Positions 26,155 through 34,462 of a stretch of 64,000 nt of DNA are shown here, piece after piece. Under the pieces are notes generated by a model that was given only the letters and a program-made list of their open reading frames with translations, did no database searches and had not been told where the DNA came from. Both the position numbers and the translations under genes were made by a program. How positions within the stretch are numbered: position 1 is the stretch's first letter; every line of letters starts with the position of its first letter. Origin of the DNA: Chryseobacterium limigenitum (lineage in GTDB: Bacteria > Bacteroidota > Bacteroidia > Flavobacteriales > Weeksellaceae); contig NZ_FPKW01000004.1 of assembly GCF_900114875.1 (NCBI RefSeq), positions 62,001 through 126,000 on the forward strand. Direction: 5' to 3'.

Positions 26155-26997
26155 TTAAAGTGAAATAAATTCGAGTACTCTCCCAATAAATTGATGTGCA
26201 GAGGCTCCTGATTTATAACTATCAGCAATTGTTATTAAGTTACTTGTGGTACCAGTAGTATTTATTAGGAGGGCTTCTAATTTATCTAACAATGTCTTTT
26301 TATTTGAGGCTTCTCCAGTCTTAACAACATTTAGAAGCTCATTTAAAGTTTCCTGTAAATTAACAAGATCGACCTGATTAAATGTTTGGTTGATAATTTT
26401 TAAATCGTCGGTCGTAATTGCTGGTGTATCCAAAAACTCCCTACTTAGAGTAGTATCGAATAGATCATCCTCTAAAACATTCTCATATCTCGGAAACTCG
26501 CTGTCGCTCACCACTTTTGCTATGCACTTGAATCCAAATGCAATATGATGATGGATATTAAAAATTATTGAGCATCTTTTTTCCAAATGATTGTACAAAA
26601 TTTGAATTTGTCCGGGAGGATTTGTTGTTACCTGTCCAGCCATACCAACTGGAATGTAAGGCTTATCTTTAAATTTGATGATATCGGGAATGTAATTCTT
26701 TGGAAACAATACAGCTATAACAGTACCGCTAGGAACGCAGTAATCATCGTAAAAAGACAATTTTTGATTCTTAATGAAAGACCTGGTTTCTGCGCCGGGA
26801 TTTCTTTTTAAAATATTTACATCCCCGTTTAAAACAAATGGAAAATACTCCTTATCTGTATTGATTTTGGTCCTTCGGTTTTCAAATGTCCATTGAAAAT
26901 TTTCTGATTGAATCTGGAAAACGTTAATATTGCTGTTTTCATCAATTTTTTGAATAACTAATAATTTGGTTATCATGTTTAAGAGCGTTTTTGTCAA
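26155..26997 (-). CDS. Unknown protein, last gene of the double-GTPase operon
   Basis: 280 residues with no recognised motif. The N-terminal two thirds are beta-rich (YFPFVLNGDVNILKRNPG, SIIFNIHHHIAFGFK), and the last 100 residues are helical (LQETLNELLNVVKTGEASN). An alternative start at 26976 (MITKLLVIQK) is equally possible. It begins 17 nt after the nucleosidase-like gene, so it belongs to the operon. It could be a target-recognition, inhibitor or second effector component. Function unknown. Confidence 0.75.
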   Translation of the reverse strand: MTKTLLNMITKLLVIQKIDENSNINVFQIQSENFQWTFENRRTKINTDKEYFPFVLNGDVNILKRNPGAETRSFIKNQKLSFYDDYCVPSGTVIAVLFPKNYIPDIIKFKDKPYIPVGMAGQVTTNPPGQIQILYNHLEKRCSIIFNIHHHIAFGFKCIAKVVSDSEFPRYENVLEDDLFDTTLSREFLDTPAITTDDLKIINQTFNQVDLVNLQETLNELLNVVKTGEASNKKTLLDKLEALLINTTGTTSNLITIADSYKSGASAHQFIGRVLEFISL

Positions 26998-27014
26998 AAA
27001 GATGGTAAATAATT

Positions 27015-28049
27015 TTATAAACTTTTATAAAGAGCCAATAGATCTATATTTTGGGCATAATCCTGTAAAACGGCTTCGATAAGTGTTTTCGCAGTAATAT
27101 TGCCACCTCCACCGCGAGTCAGTATTCTAATTGCTTCTACCCATTGTCCTTTACCACTTTGAGCTAAGGGTATAAGCGCTAGATTACCTCCTGCGTTTTC
27201 CCAAATTCCATTTTCTCTCAGACCACCCGGATAAAGCTTGGTCATAATTTCTGTAAGCTTGGAGGTAGGAGTTTCGCTTTGTTCATTGCCGAAGTTAATA
27301 TTGTCAATCACTCCAAACAAGAAAGCAGAAACATTTTGAGATGCATATGGCTGTGAACCTTTGCTATCCATCGTCGTTTTATCTTCCACCATATCAGATA
27401 TTCCCCTCAATAAAAGGCTTTTTACTGTCGGGCGAGTTCTACATACTTCCAAAAAACCCAAGCCTTCCATTTCAATTGCCAGAGCATGGCTGGCGTTTTG
27501 CTCAATACGTTTGTGAAGGTCAGATTCTATTGATGCATCAACTTTTTCGCCTGAGGCTATCGTTCCGGTAAATACTTTAATTTCAGGATTAAATTCGGCA
27601 TCCAGCAATTCCTTTGCTCTGTTTTTCCAAAGTTGGCTTGTCGAATAGTTTGAAGCTAATCGCTCCAGTTCATACGATGAAGCTCCAAATTGTGGTCTGG
27701 GAAAAAAGGTATCTTTCTTTTCTTTCCCTCTTTCTATCCCGATAACATTCTGTCCGATTACGATATCTCCGACACCAACATCTTTTAGCCCTCCGGCAAC
27801 ACCAGAAAAAAATATATATGCAGGTTTATAATATTCCAATGCTCTTTCTGTTTCCAGAGAAGCATTTACGTTTGTCTGATCGGTTCTTCCAACAATTACG
27901 GAAACGGCTGTGCCATCGCCCTTAATGTATTCCCCTTTTTTATAGTCTGTTCCGGTAGCAGGGTGGTTTTCAGTTTCAATATTTGTTAAATGTTTCTCTA
28001 TTGCCTGTCTTTCAACTTCGAGAGCAGTTAAAATTAAGATTGGTTTCAT
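27015..28049 (-). CDS. Nucleoside-phosphorylase-type effector with C-terminal adaptor domain
   Basis: 344 residues. Residues about 1-250 are a PNP/MTAN-like fold: ILTALEVERQAIEKH at the start, FFSGVAGGLKDVGVGDIVIG, AIEMEGLGFLEV (the substrate-ribose Met-Glu) and LLRGISDMVEDK (the purine-contacting Asp). Residues about 270-344 (LYPGGLRENGIWENAGG, W-x-x-AI, GGGGNITAK) are a small adaptor domain also present at the end of the upstream GAP1-like protein. In other conflict systems such nucleosidases destroy ATP or other purine nucleotides to stop growth. The exact substrate here is unknown. The start overlaps the GAP1 stop by 4 nt. Confidence 0.85.
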   Translation of the reverse strand: MKPILILTALEVERQAIEKHLTNIETENHPATGTDYKKGEYIKGDGTAVSVIVGRTDQTNVNASLETERALEYYKPAYIFFSGVAGGLKDVGVGDIVIGQNVIGIERGKEKKDTFFPRPQFGASSYELERLASNYSTSQLWKNRAKELLDAEFNPEIKVFTGTIASGEKVDASIESDLHKRIEQNASHALAIEMEGLGFLEVCRTRPTVKSLLLRGISDMVEDKTTMDSKGSQPYASQNVSAFLFGVIDNINFGNEQSETPTSKLTEIMTKLYPGGLRENGIWENAGGNLALIPLAQSGKGQWVEAIRILTRGGGGNITAKTLIEAVLQDYAQNIDLLALYKSL

Positions 28050-30526
28050 ATAAGTTGTTTAAGTTGTTTCAAAGATTCATCGTGAGAAAAATCTTCTATC
28101 ATACATTTTAATAAGTTTTTTGCTTTCGGATTTCCTCCGTTTTTTATGTGGGATATTGCGTTTTGCCAAATCTGCCTGGCAGAACCGTATACGTAAAGAT
28201 CAGACTTATGGCCTCCCGATCTTTCCCATAAACCGTGTTGATTTGGTCCTTCTGGATATAGTTCTGTCACTTTAAGCACAAGTACTTCCCAGACCTCATC
28301 TTTTGAAATAATTTTTGGATCAAAACCGTTTCCAGTGAGGAATAACCGATCCCAAAAACTTAATAAATGAGCACATTTTTTTAAAATAGGGTCTAAATCA
28401 GGTCTGTTTTTTCTTACTCCAAAAATATATTGAACTAAATTCCTCCAGCTGGATTTTGATATTAATGAGGCTATTTTTTCTGATGTGGATTTGGTAAAGA
28501 TATTTTGCTGGATGAGCAAAATTGCATCGTGTTCCGAAAAAGAATTGAAGTATGGGATTAGTTCCAGTTTGGTATCAATTGAAATCCCTTGAATTCCAGT
28601 TATTTCATTAATCATCTGAGAAGATTTTAAACCACTTAATAACGGCTGTTCTAAGTCGTTTATTTGAAGGTTTATGCTGTCAGCATTCAATAGGCAATCC
28701 ACTAATGTAGAGGCTATGAACTGGGATTTACATATTGCTGGAAGAAACGGCCAGATAGCTTCTCTTTGAGGGTGATCTTTCAGACTGCTATTTCCGGTTT
28801 TTGCAATCTCATTTAAAAGATCATCTTCAAAAACCTCTCCCTGAATGAGTAAATCCATTATTTGATATAACTGAGCTTTTGGATTATTAATTCCCTCCCA
28901 AACATCAAGTCCTTCGTCAATCGACCTAATCAAGATTTTTTGCCAGCCGGAATTTTGAAGGAGCTGCTTCTGTTTAAGTGCTGGCTTATTTTTTATTTTG
29001 TCTACTGCAATGGCTGTCATCCTGATGTCATCAAGATCACAAGCGCAGGAAATGAAATCTTTGGAAGAGATCTGGTCTGACATTGCCTTTAACACCTGCT
29101 CATCGATATTGAAAGATTTAACAGCAAGAATCTTACTAAATGCCTCGATTGGTTTGTATTGTTTAACTGCCAAAATTCCGTAGAGTGTCATCCACAGTTT
29201 TTGCTCTGCTAAATCTATTATGATATTGCCTTCATCGGTAGAGAGGTCTGGCAAAGATTTCACAAGATCTTTTTCAGCTTCTTCGGGTATAATTGAAAAA
29301 ATTTTGGGAATTACATCATTATCACAATTAATCCATTTCCAGATCTCTTTTGAATAAACAGGTTTCCAGTTTTTTAAGGATGCTCGTATAAATTCATTCA
29401 CTGAATCATACCAGATGTTTTTTTGGGAAGAAACTAAAGCTTTGATTACTATTTCCGTATTTTTCAGATCGTAGAGTTTTTCGTGAAGCCATCTGGATAT
29501 AGCCGAGACTAAACTGCTTTTAAGATAATCTTCATCGAAACCAATCCAGTTCTGGCCCTGCAGATAATAAAAATCTTTGGCGGAAATATTTTCAACTGAT
29601 TTTGAAAGTGCGTCCAATAGCTTTTTTTTTGCTTTTACTGCAGATTTAATATCAGAATTAAAAGCTGATACAATTGCCGAAAAGCGTAAAAGATCCAGGT
29701 AATTTGGATTATTGTCTATTTCTTCATATAGATCCGAAAATTGGGCAAATACCTTTAAATCATCAATTTCACTTATTTTAGGTTCGAAATCGCTAAGTAG
29801 TTTTTTTATATTTTCGATATTATCCGGAATGCCAAGTATATAATTCTCCAGTTTATCGGTAATTATTTTAAATTTTTGGTTATCGATGATGCAATATTTA
29901 TCCTTGCTCCAATTGGAATTCATTTCATCAGGAATTAACAATAGAAAAAGATGGTCTCCCGAATAATGTCTGGAGTTAAATGCATTACCAATCTGTGTCT
30001 TTTCTCTGACCGGTTTTGGCAAGTTTGACCAAATTCTACCAATCCAGTTCCAATACTCATTTTCATTTGTCCACGCTATAACATTTTGATAATCCACATG
30101 ATCGATCAGTCCAGCAGTGGCATAACGTTCTTTAGGGCTCGGGCTGTTTTGAATTACCGCAGGATTATTTTCGTACTCAATTACATCGGGAGAAAAAGAT
30201 TTATCAATCTCATCTAAAAAGAGACGACGCAGGTCACTGATATCCTTAAGTTCCAGATAGTCCCGAACTTTTAGAATAAGTGCATGTGAAAAAACCCTGC
30301 CAGGTCTCCCGCTCGGATCTGTAAACGATTTTATGAACAGGTAATGATCCTTAACAATAAAACCTCTGATTATAGGGGATGAAAGAGTCCCGATATTTGG
30401 ACGGTCAATAACATCTGTAGAGCCAAATATTTGACCTGCAAGATTGTTTATTTCTTTTGAAGCTTTTAACAGTGAATGTCCCTGATCTCTACCCTGTCCA
30501 AAAATTGCTTGATGGATTTCTATCAT
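28046..30526 (-). CDS. GAP1-like GTPase-associated protein
   Basis: 826 residues. The N-terminus (about 1-130: IHQAIFGQGRDQGHSLLKAS, FTDPSGRPGRVFSHALIL) matches my recollection of the GTPase-associated protein 1 N-terminal domain described by comparative genomics of NTP-dependent conflict systems. A long helical middle follows. Residues about 754-826 (LYPEGPNQHGLWERSGG, W-x-x-AI, NGGNPKAKNLL) are the same adaptor domain found on the nucleosidase, suggesting homotypic recruitment of that effector. It overlaps both neighbours by 4 nt. The role as a link between the GTPase switch and effector is inferred. Confidence 0.75.
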   Translation of the reverse strand: MIEIHQAIFGQGRDQGHSLLKASKEINNLAGQIFGSTDVIDRPNIGTLSSPIIRGFIVKDHYLFIKSFTDPSGRPGRVFSHALILKVRDYLELKDISDLRRLFLDEIDKSFSPDVIEYENNPAVIQNSPSPKERYATAGLIDHVDYQNVIAWTNENEYWNWIGRIWSNLPKPVREKTQIGNAFNSRHYSGDHLFLLLIPDEMNSNWSKDKYCIIDNQKFKIITDKLENYILGIPDNIENIKKLLSDFEPKISEIDDLKVFAQFSDLYEEIDNNPNYLDLLRFSAIVSAFNSDIKSAVKAKKKLLDALSKSVENISAKDFYYLQGQNWIGFDEDYLKSSLVSAISRWLHEKLYDLKNTEIVIKALVSSQKNIWYDSVNEFIRASLKNWKPVYSKEIWKWINCDNDVIPKIFSIIPEEAEKDLVKSLPDLSTDEGNIIIDLAEQKLWMTLYGILAVKQYKPIEAFSKILAVKSFNIDEQVLKAMSDQISSKDFISCACDLDDIRMTAIAVDKIKNKPALKQKQLLQNSGWQKILIRSIDEGLDVWEGINNPKAQLYQIMDLLIQGEVFEDDLLNEIAKTGNSSLKDHPQREAIWPFLPAICKSQFIASTLVDCLLNADSINLQINDLEQPLLSGLKSSQMINEITGIQGISIDTKLELIPYFNSFSEHDAILLIQQNIFTKSTSEKIASLISKSSWRNLVQYIFGVRKNRPDLDPILKKCAHLLSFWDRLFLTGNGFDPKIISKDEVWEVLVLKVTELYPEGPNQHGLWERSGGHKSDLYVYGSARQIWQNAISHIKNGGNPKAKNLLKCMIEDFSHDESLKQLKQLI

Positions 30527-31359
30527 AACTCTAAGGCTATTTCAATTAGTTTGGTTAAATCTCTTTCTTTAGTTTCGGAATCCGTAACTATATAACCAAA
30601 TGACTCTGGGAGATCATCTAAATACTTGTCTTTTGCTTCCTGGTTATCAAGACTGAACTCCTGAGCAGACAGACCTACAATAGAAAGCGATTCTTCTGCC
30701 CATATAGTGCTTATGAACTGGAGAAATAGAGGCATCTTTTGCAACAAAATATTATTTGGGGTTAATTCTGTATTTAATTCATCCCAGCATGTCAAAGCAA
30801 CAACCAGTTTGGGAGATTCTATGTCAGTTTTTATTCCAATTGCTCTTGCATGTAACAACGCCTGCACAAGTTCAATAAAGATGTATTGATGTGAAAGGTC
30901 GTTATGCCAATTATCAGATTCACTGGCTGGATCAACATCTGCATAACCGGTAACAGTTAAATCATAATGGTGATAAATTTCTCCAGGCCTAATAAACAGA
31001 ATCCATCTATCGTTATCTTTTGTTCTATTTTTCCATACCTTATCATATGCAAGTTGATTGATAATTTCATTTACCTGTTCCCCGCCATAATCTTTAAAAG
31101 TTAGGTCCAGTTCTTTCTCGTTCCATTTTATAGGTATTGTTATTTCACGGTTATCCGTTGCTGGGGTGGACTCCGTTTCATCCCCATTTGCCAGCCTATC
31201 ATACGCTTTCTCAATTGCAGTTATATTTTTGGGCGTACTGCGAAGTTTTATTACTCCTGCATCACTTTGTATTCTGCCATATAACTGAGCAAAAAAAGTT
31301 GTTTTTCCAGAATTTGGGGGCCCGATAATTAGTATATTGTTATTGATTTGATGTTCCAT
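30523..31359 (-). CDS. TRAFAC-like GTPase, first paralogue (double-GTPase 1 type)
   Basis: 278 residues. The P-loop GPPNSGKT is at 13-20, and FKDYGGEQVNEII (about 111) is a switch II/Walker B-like motif in the DxxG position. LVVALTCWDEL sits where the NKxD base-specificity motif lies. It is a stand-alone soluble GTPase domain. The start lies within the end of the 322-residue GTPase gene (20-nt overlap), so the two are translationally coupled. Pairs of such GTPases with GAP1 are known as predicted conflict switches. Confidence 0.8.
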   Translation of the reverse strand: MEHQINNNILIIGPPNSGKTTFFAQLYGRIQSDAGVIKLRSTPKNITAIEKAYDRLANGDETESTPATDNREITIPIKWNEKELDLTFKDYGGEQVNEIINQLAYDKVWKNRTKDNDRWILFIRPGEIYHHYDLTVTGYADVDPASESDNWHNDLSHQYIFIELVQALLHARAIGIKTDIESPKLVVALTCWDELNTELTPNNILLQKMPLFLQFISTIWAEESLSIVGLSAQEFSLDNQEAKDKYLDDLPESFGYIVTDSETKERDLTKLIEIALEL

Positions 31360-32308
31360 AACTGAAGAAAAAATCTGGGGAGTTAGAAATTATTGGAGTG
31401 AGACGAAGTTTTTGAGACTGCGTAATTTTATCTAATATTGTTTCGGAAGTTGCAAGATTATTTACATAACAGTATTCATCATCCGGACTTGCAGAAAAGT
31501 TACTTATATAAAGGTGTGGCGCATTGGGGAAAAATCTCTGAAGACCTTCATCTATCGATTTTTTTAATGGAGCACTTATTTCATTTATTTTCTCGGCTTT
31601 TGACCACACTACAACTACTTTTCTTGTGCCCAAATTAGATGATATCTGACCCGCTAGCTGTAAAATAGGTCGCCTGGCACCGCCTCTTCCAATAATAAGA
31701 GCTTCACAGTCAACAAAAAAAATAAAGCCGTCAGAGTTTTGGTATATCCATTTTGCATTTTCAGCTTCGGAGTTTTCGGTATCAGTTGCCCATTTGGTAA
31801 ATACTTCGCCCGATGAATCTGCAAAGAGAATATCGTACAAACGCTTATCTTTTTTTAATGCCAAATGATAGAGACTATAATAATCGGGATGCGATGGAGT
31901 AGATTTGGGAAAAGGAACTTTACCCTTTGAGTTAATTTTTAAACTCTTCGCCTGTGCTTCCCATGCATTTAAAGTATAACTGCCGGCAAAACTCCAGTTA
32001 TTAAATTTTCTTCCGTTAAATAAAAGAGTATAAAGCATTCCGATATATGAGGTTTTACCCGCGTTTGCAGATCCAATTAGCCCAATAATAATAGGGGAGG
32101 AGCGATGTGATAAAAGACCGATATCTTCGGGAGTAAGTTCCATACCTGTCCAGGGAATGTTGGTTTCAATAGATGAAGATTTCCCTTTATCAGCTTTGTC
32201 TTCATCTATAGATCTCCATTCATCACATTCCTGATAATCGGAACTCATGGAGTTTTTGCACAATCCTTTAGGCGCATCACAACCTTCAATAGAGCATTTT
32301 TTTCTCAT
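31340..32308 (-). CDS. TRAFAC-like GTPase, second paralogue with N-terminal Cys cluster
   Basis: 322 residues. The first 30 contain four cysteines (C5, C10, C17, C28), a possible zinc-binding head. The P-loop GSANAGKT lies at 79-86. LFADSSGEVF is the switch II-like region, and VVVWSKAEKI occupies the NKxD-like position. It resembles the DO-GTPase 2 type of double-GTPase systems as I recall it. It is 6 nt after the all-helical first gene and overlaps the next GTPase by 20 nt. Confidence 0.8.
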   Translation of the reverse strand: MRKKCSIEGCDAPKGLCKNSMSSDYQECDEWRSIDEDKADKGKSSSIETNIPWTGMELTPEDIGLLSHRSSPIIIGLIGSANAGKTSYIGMLYTLLFNGRKFNNWSFAGSYTLNAWEAQAKSLKINSKGKVPFPKSTPSHPDYYSLYHLALKKDKRLYDILFADSSGEVFTKWATDTENSEAENAKWIYQNSDGFIFFVDCEALIIGRGGARRPILQLAGQISSNLGTRKVVVVWSKAEKINEISAPLKKSIDEGLQRFFPNAPHLYISNFSASPDDEYCYVNNLATSETILDKITQSQKLRLTPIISNSPDFFFSYGTSNQ

Positions 32309-32314
32309 TACTAT

Positions 32315-33616
32315 TTATTTTTGTGATGATATTTTTTTTGCTTGAAAATCCTGAAGAATCCATACTGCTAAATCAGACAGTGAGATTTCTTGAGCGGAAT
32401 CTATACCCGTTTCCTGAGTTAGATTATTCTCCAAATTATTATGCAATATGTTTGCTACAGCGGTTGACAAGGTTTTTCTATTGGATGAAGAATCAACAAG
32501 ATCTTTTAAAAGGGATTTTCCTGCCTCTGCCTCTGCTTTTGCTTTTTCAATCCAAAAGTCAAATGTTTTAGGCGTATCTACATGCTCCCCATACATATCG
32601 CGAAGTGCTTCTCTCAATAAATAGTTTACACTTTCAGGGTACATTAAACCTATCAATTGGGACAGGTCATATGCCATACCCATAGCGTTTTTAATTTCGT
32701 TCTGTTTTCTGTATGAAATATTTAGTGATGGAGAATAAAGCGTTTGTTTCCACCAAAGTAGATTTCCACGTTTGTTTGTGGCTTCGCTACTTTGGTTTAT
32801 CATAAGAGATGCATCTTCAAAAAAATCTTTAAACTGAACAAAATATTCGTTAATCGAAGTTTGAATGCCTTCTGATATTGAAGTTAAAGATTGATCCTGA
32901 TTTATAATTGCAGAATTTATTAGCTCTGTTATAGCGGCACCAGCTTTCTGCGAAAATGACTTTTCCCACTCCCAATTACCGTGACTAGCATATGATGGGT
33001 TTTCACCTGGAACACCCGCCCCAGCTCCATTTGCCCAGCCAGTATAGATTGAAGCCTTGTATAGATTATTAGTTAAAGTTTTGTCATCTACTTTATTACT
33101 TTTTAGCTCCGGAAGAGCGATAGTTAATTCCTGAATATTCTCTATCGTAGGTTTGGATATTTCCCAATATTTTCTGCTGTTTTGTTCAAACAAAGTACCT
33201 ATGTCTATTAAAAGTTCCGAAAGCGGTTCCTGTTCTTTCTGTAACTGATAATAAGAAACTACATTCCTGCCGGTTAACCATATAATTGCACCTAATTTTT
33301 CATCACTTGCAATTTCTGACAATGCTTCCAAAATTACAATCCTGATATATGTAGTTGCCTTATCATCAGTAGAAGTACTATTCTTAAATGTAGGCCAGTT
33401 TTTAATAATTACAGTTTCAACTTCTGCAACAACTGGATCCTTTTCAGAAATTTGGGGATCAAGTGCCACAAGAGTATATGGAATTATAAGATGTTTTTTA
33501 GCAATAAGCAACTTTTTAACCACAGCTACAGCCTTTTTCAGACTTTCAATATTTGTAACTTCTGAGGTCTTAATAAATTGTTTGTTGAGAAATGTTTGAA
33601 GTATATTTTCTTTCAT
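32315..33616 (-). CDS. All-helical GTPase-system protein (GASH-like)
   Basis: 433 residues, predicted to be almost entirely alpha-helical, with no membrane segment and no nucleotide motif. It contains a conserved-looking glycine-rich stretch GWANGAGAGVPGENPSYASH. In double-GTPase loci the first gene is often an all-helical protein called GASH, and this fits in size, position and composition. It may be the sensor or scaffold. Assignment rests mainly on operon context. Confidence 0.6.
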   Translation of the reverse strand: MKENILQTFLNKQFIKTSEVTNIESLKKAVAVVKKLLIAKKHLIIPYTLVALDPQISEKDPVVAEVETVIIKNWPTFKNSTSTDDKATTYIRIVILEALSEIASDEKLGAIIWLTGRNVVSYYQLQKEQEPLSELLIDIGTLFEQNSRKYWEISKPTIENIQELTIALPELKSNKVDDKTLTNNLYKASIYTGWANGAGAGVPGENPSYASHGNWEWEKSFSQKAGAAITELINSAIINQDQSLTSISEGIQTSINEYFVQFKDFFEDASLMINQSSEATNKRGNLLWWKQTLYSPSLNISYRKQNEIKNAMGMAYDLSQLIGLMYPESVNYLLREALRDMYGEHVDTPKTFDFWIEKAKAEAEAGKSLLKDLVDSSSNRKTLSTAVANILHNNLENNLTQETGIDSAQEISLSDLAVWILQDFQAKKISSQK

Positions 33617-33732
33617 TATTCAGATTTTTTTAAAGATTTCAATTTTTATTCCATTTAGAATATGTGCCAGACTGTCACAATTTAGTGATTTTCAGTATAA
33701 ATCAGGATATTTTTAACCGGAAATATTAATAA

Positions 33733-33760
33733 AAAGTCGTCTAAAAATTGAGACGACTTT
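33733..33760 (-). terminator. Terminator hairpin on the minus strand
   Basis: AAAGTCGTCT (33733-33742) and AGACGACTTT (33751-33760) form a 10-bp stem with an 8-nt loop. On the minus strand the stem is followed by TTATTAATA. It lies just after the small broken frame 33767-33883 and upstream of the GTPase operon, so it would insulate that operon from upstream transcription. Confidence 0.65.
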
Positions 33761-33766
33761 GCAGTT

Positions 33767-33883
33767 TTATTCACTTTGTACTATATGCTTTAAGTCTAAA
33801 TTATTCTGTATCCTTTCCACGATAGTAGAAAGTATAATATCAAACTTTATCTATTTGCATCTGGCATAAATGGTAGCTTTCAT
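33767..33883 (-). pseudogene. Small broken reading frame with internal amber codon
   Basis: On the minus strand ATG 33883 opens MKATIYARCK, then TAG, then the same frame continues for 27 codons (ending LDLKHIVQSE) to TAA 33767, followed directly by a terminator. The first residues look like the start of serine recombinases, but that match is short. It is probably the remains of a gene with its own terminator. The rest of the 33617-34462 spacer holds only the junction repeat. Confidence 0.35.
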
Positions 33884-34124
33884 AATATCGTTAGTATTAA
33901 TCAAAAATATATACTTCTAATAGATCAAAAATAAATAAGTTTCAATTATAGTAAGATACTTGACAGGATTTTCAAACTTTGATCTTCCTCGATATATAAA
34001 TGACTGATTATCAGTATTTTGTTATACGTGTTTTAAAAAAGTAAAGAATAGAACGGAAATTTATCAAGAAATATAAATTTACAACAATAATTTTACATAA
34101 CAGATTATCAGTTTTAAATATTGA

Positions 34125-34364
34125 AAATGGCACCAATTGTTTTCAATTGGCGCCATTTGGCTTTATGTGTGACCTTGACGAGCGTATCTTCAAACACTTT
34201 TATAGATGATTTGGTAAGATTGAGTCAAATAAAAAAAGAATTACAGAATTCATTTTTAACAACTAATTTCTTTTAGTTTGTGACTAATGCAAGTTAATCT
34301 TAAAAACGGATAAGGATTTAGTTTTGTAATAGAAAGTCTTTATTTGGCTATTCTTGTCGTATAA
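34125..34364 (+). repeat. Junction repeat 3: palindrome plus in-frame conserved tail (type A)
   Basis: The palindrome AAATGGCACCAATT/AATTGGCGCCATTT (34125-34158) is followed by the type A tail. Here an ATG inside the palindrome (34127) is in frame with the tail, giving a 49-residue frame that ends at TAG 34274. It contains VFNWRHLALCV and FIDDLVRLSQIKKEL. This is the longest intact form of the repeat. Similarity to copy 4 continues to TTATTTGGCTATTCTTG and TTGTCGTATAA (34354-34364). It separates the GTPase operon from the Gabija genes. Confidence 0.7.
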
Positions 34365-34462
34365 ATATATTTACGGCGGTAAAAGTGAAAGTGTAATTTT
34401 AAGTTTATCAGTAAGAATTTTCTATATTTTTTGCATTCGTGATAGTTAATTTAATAATGGAT

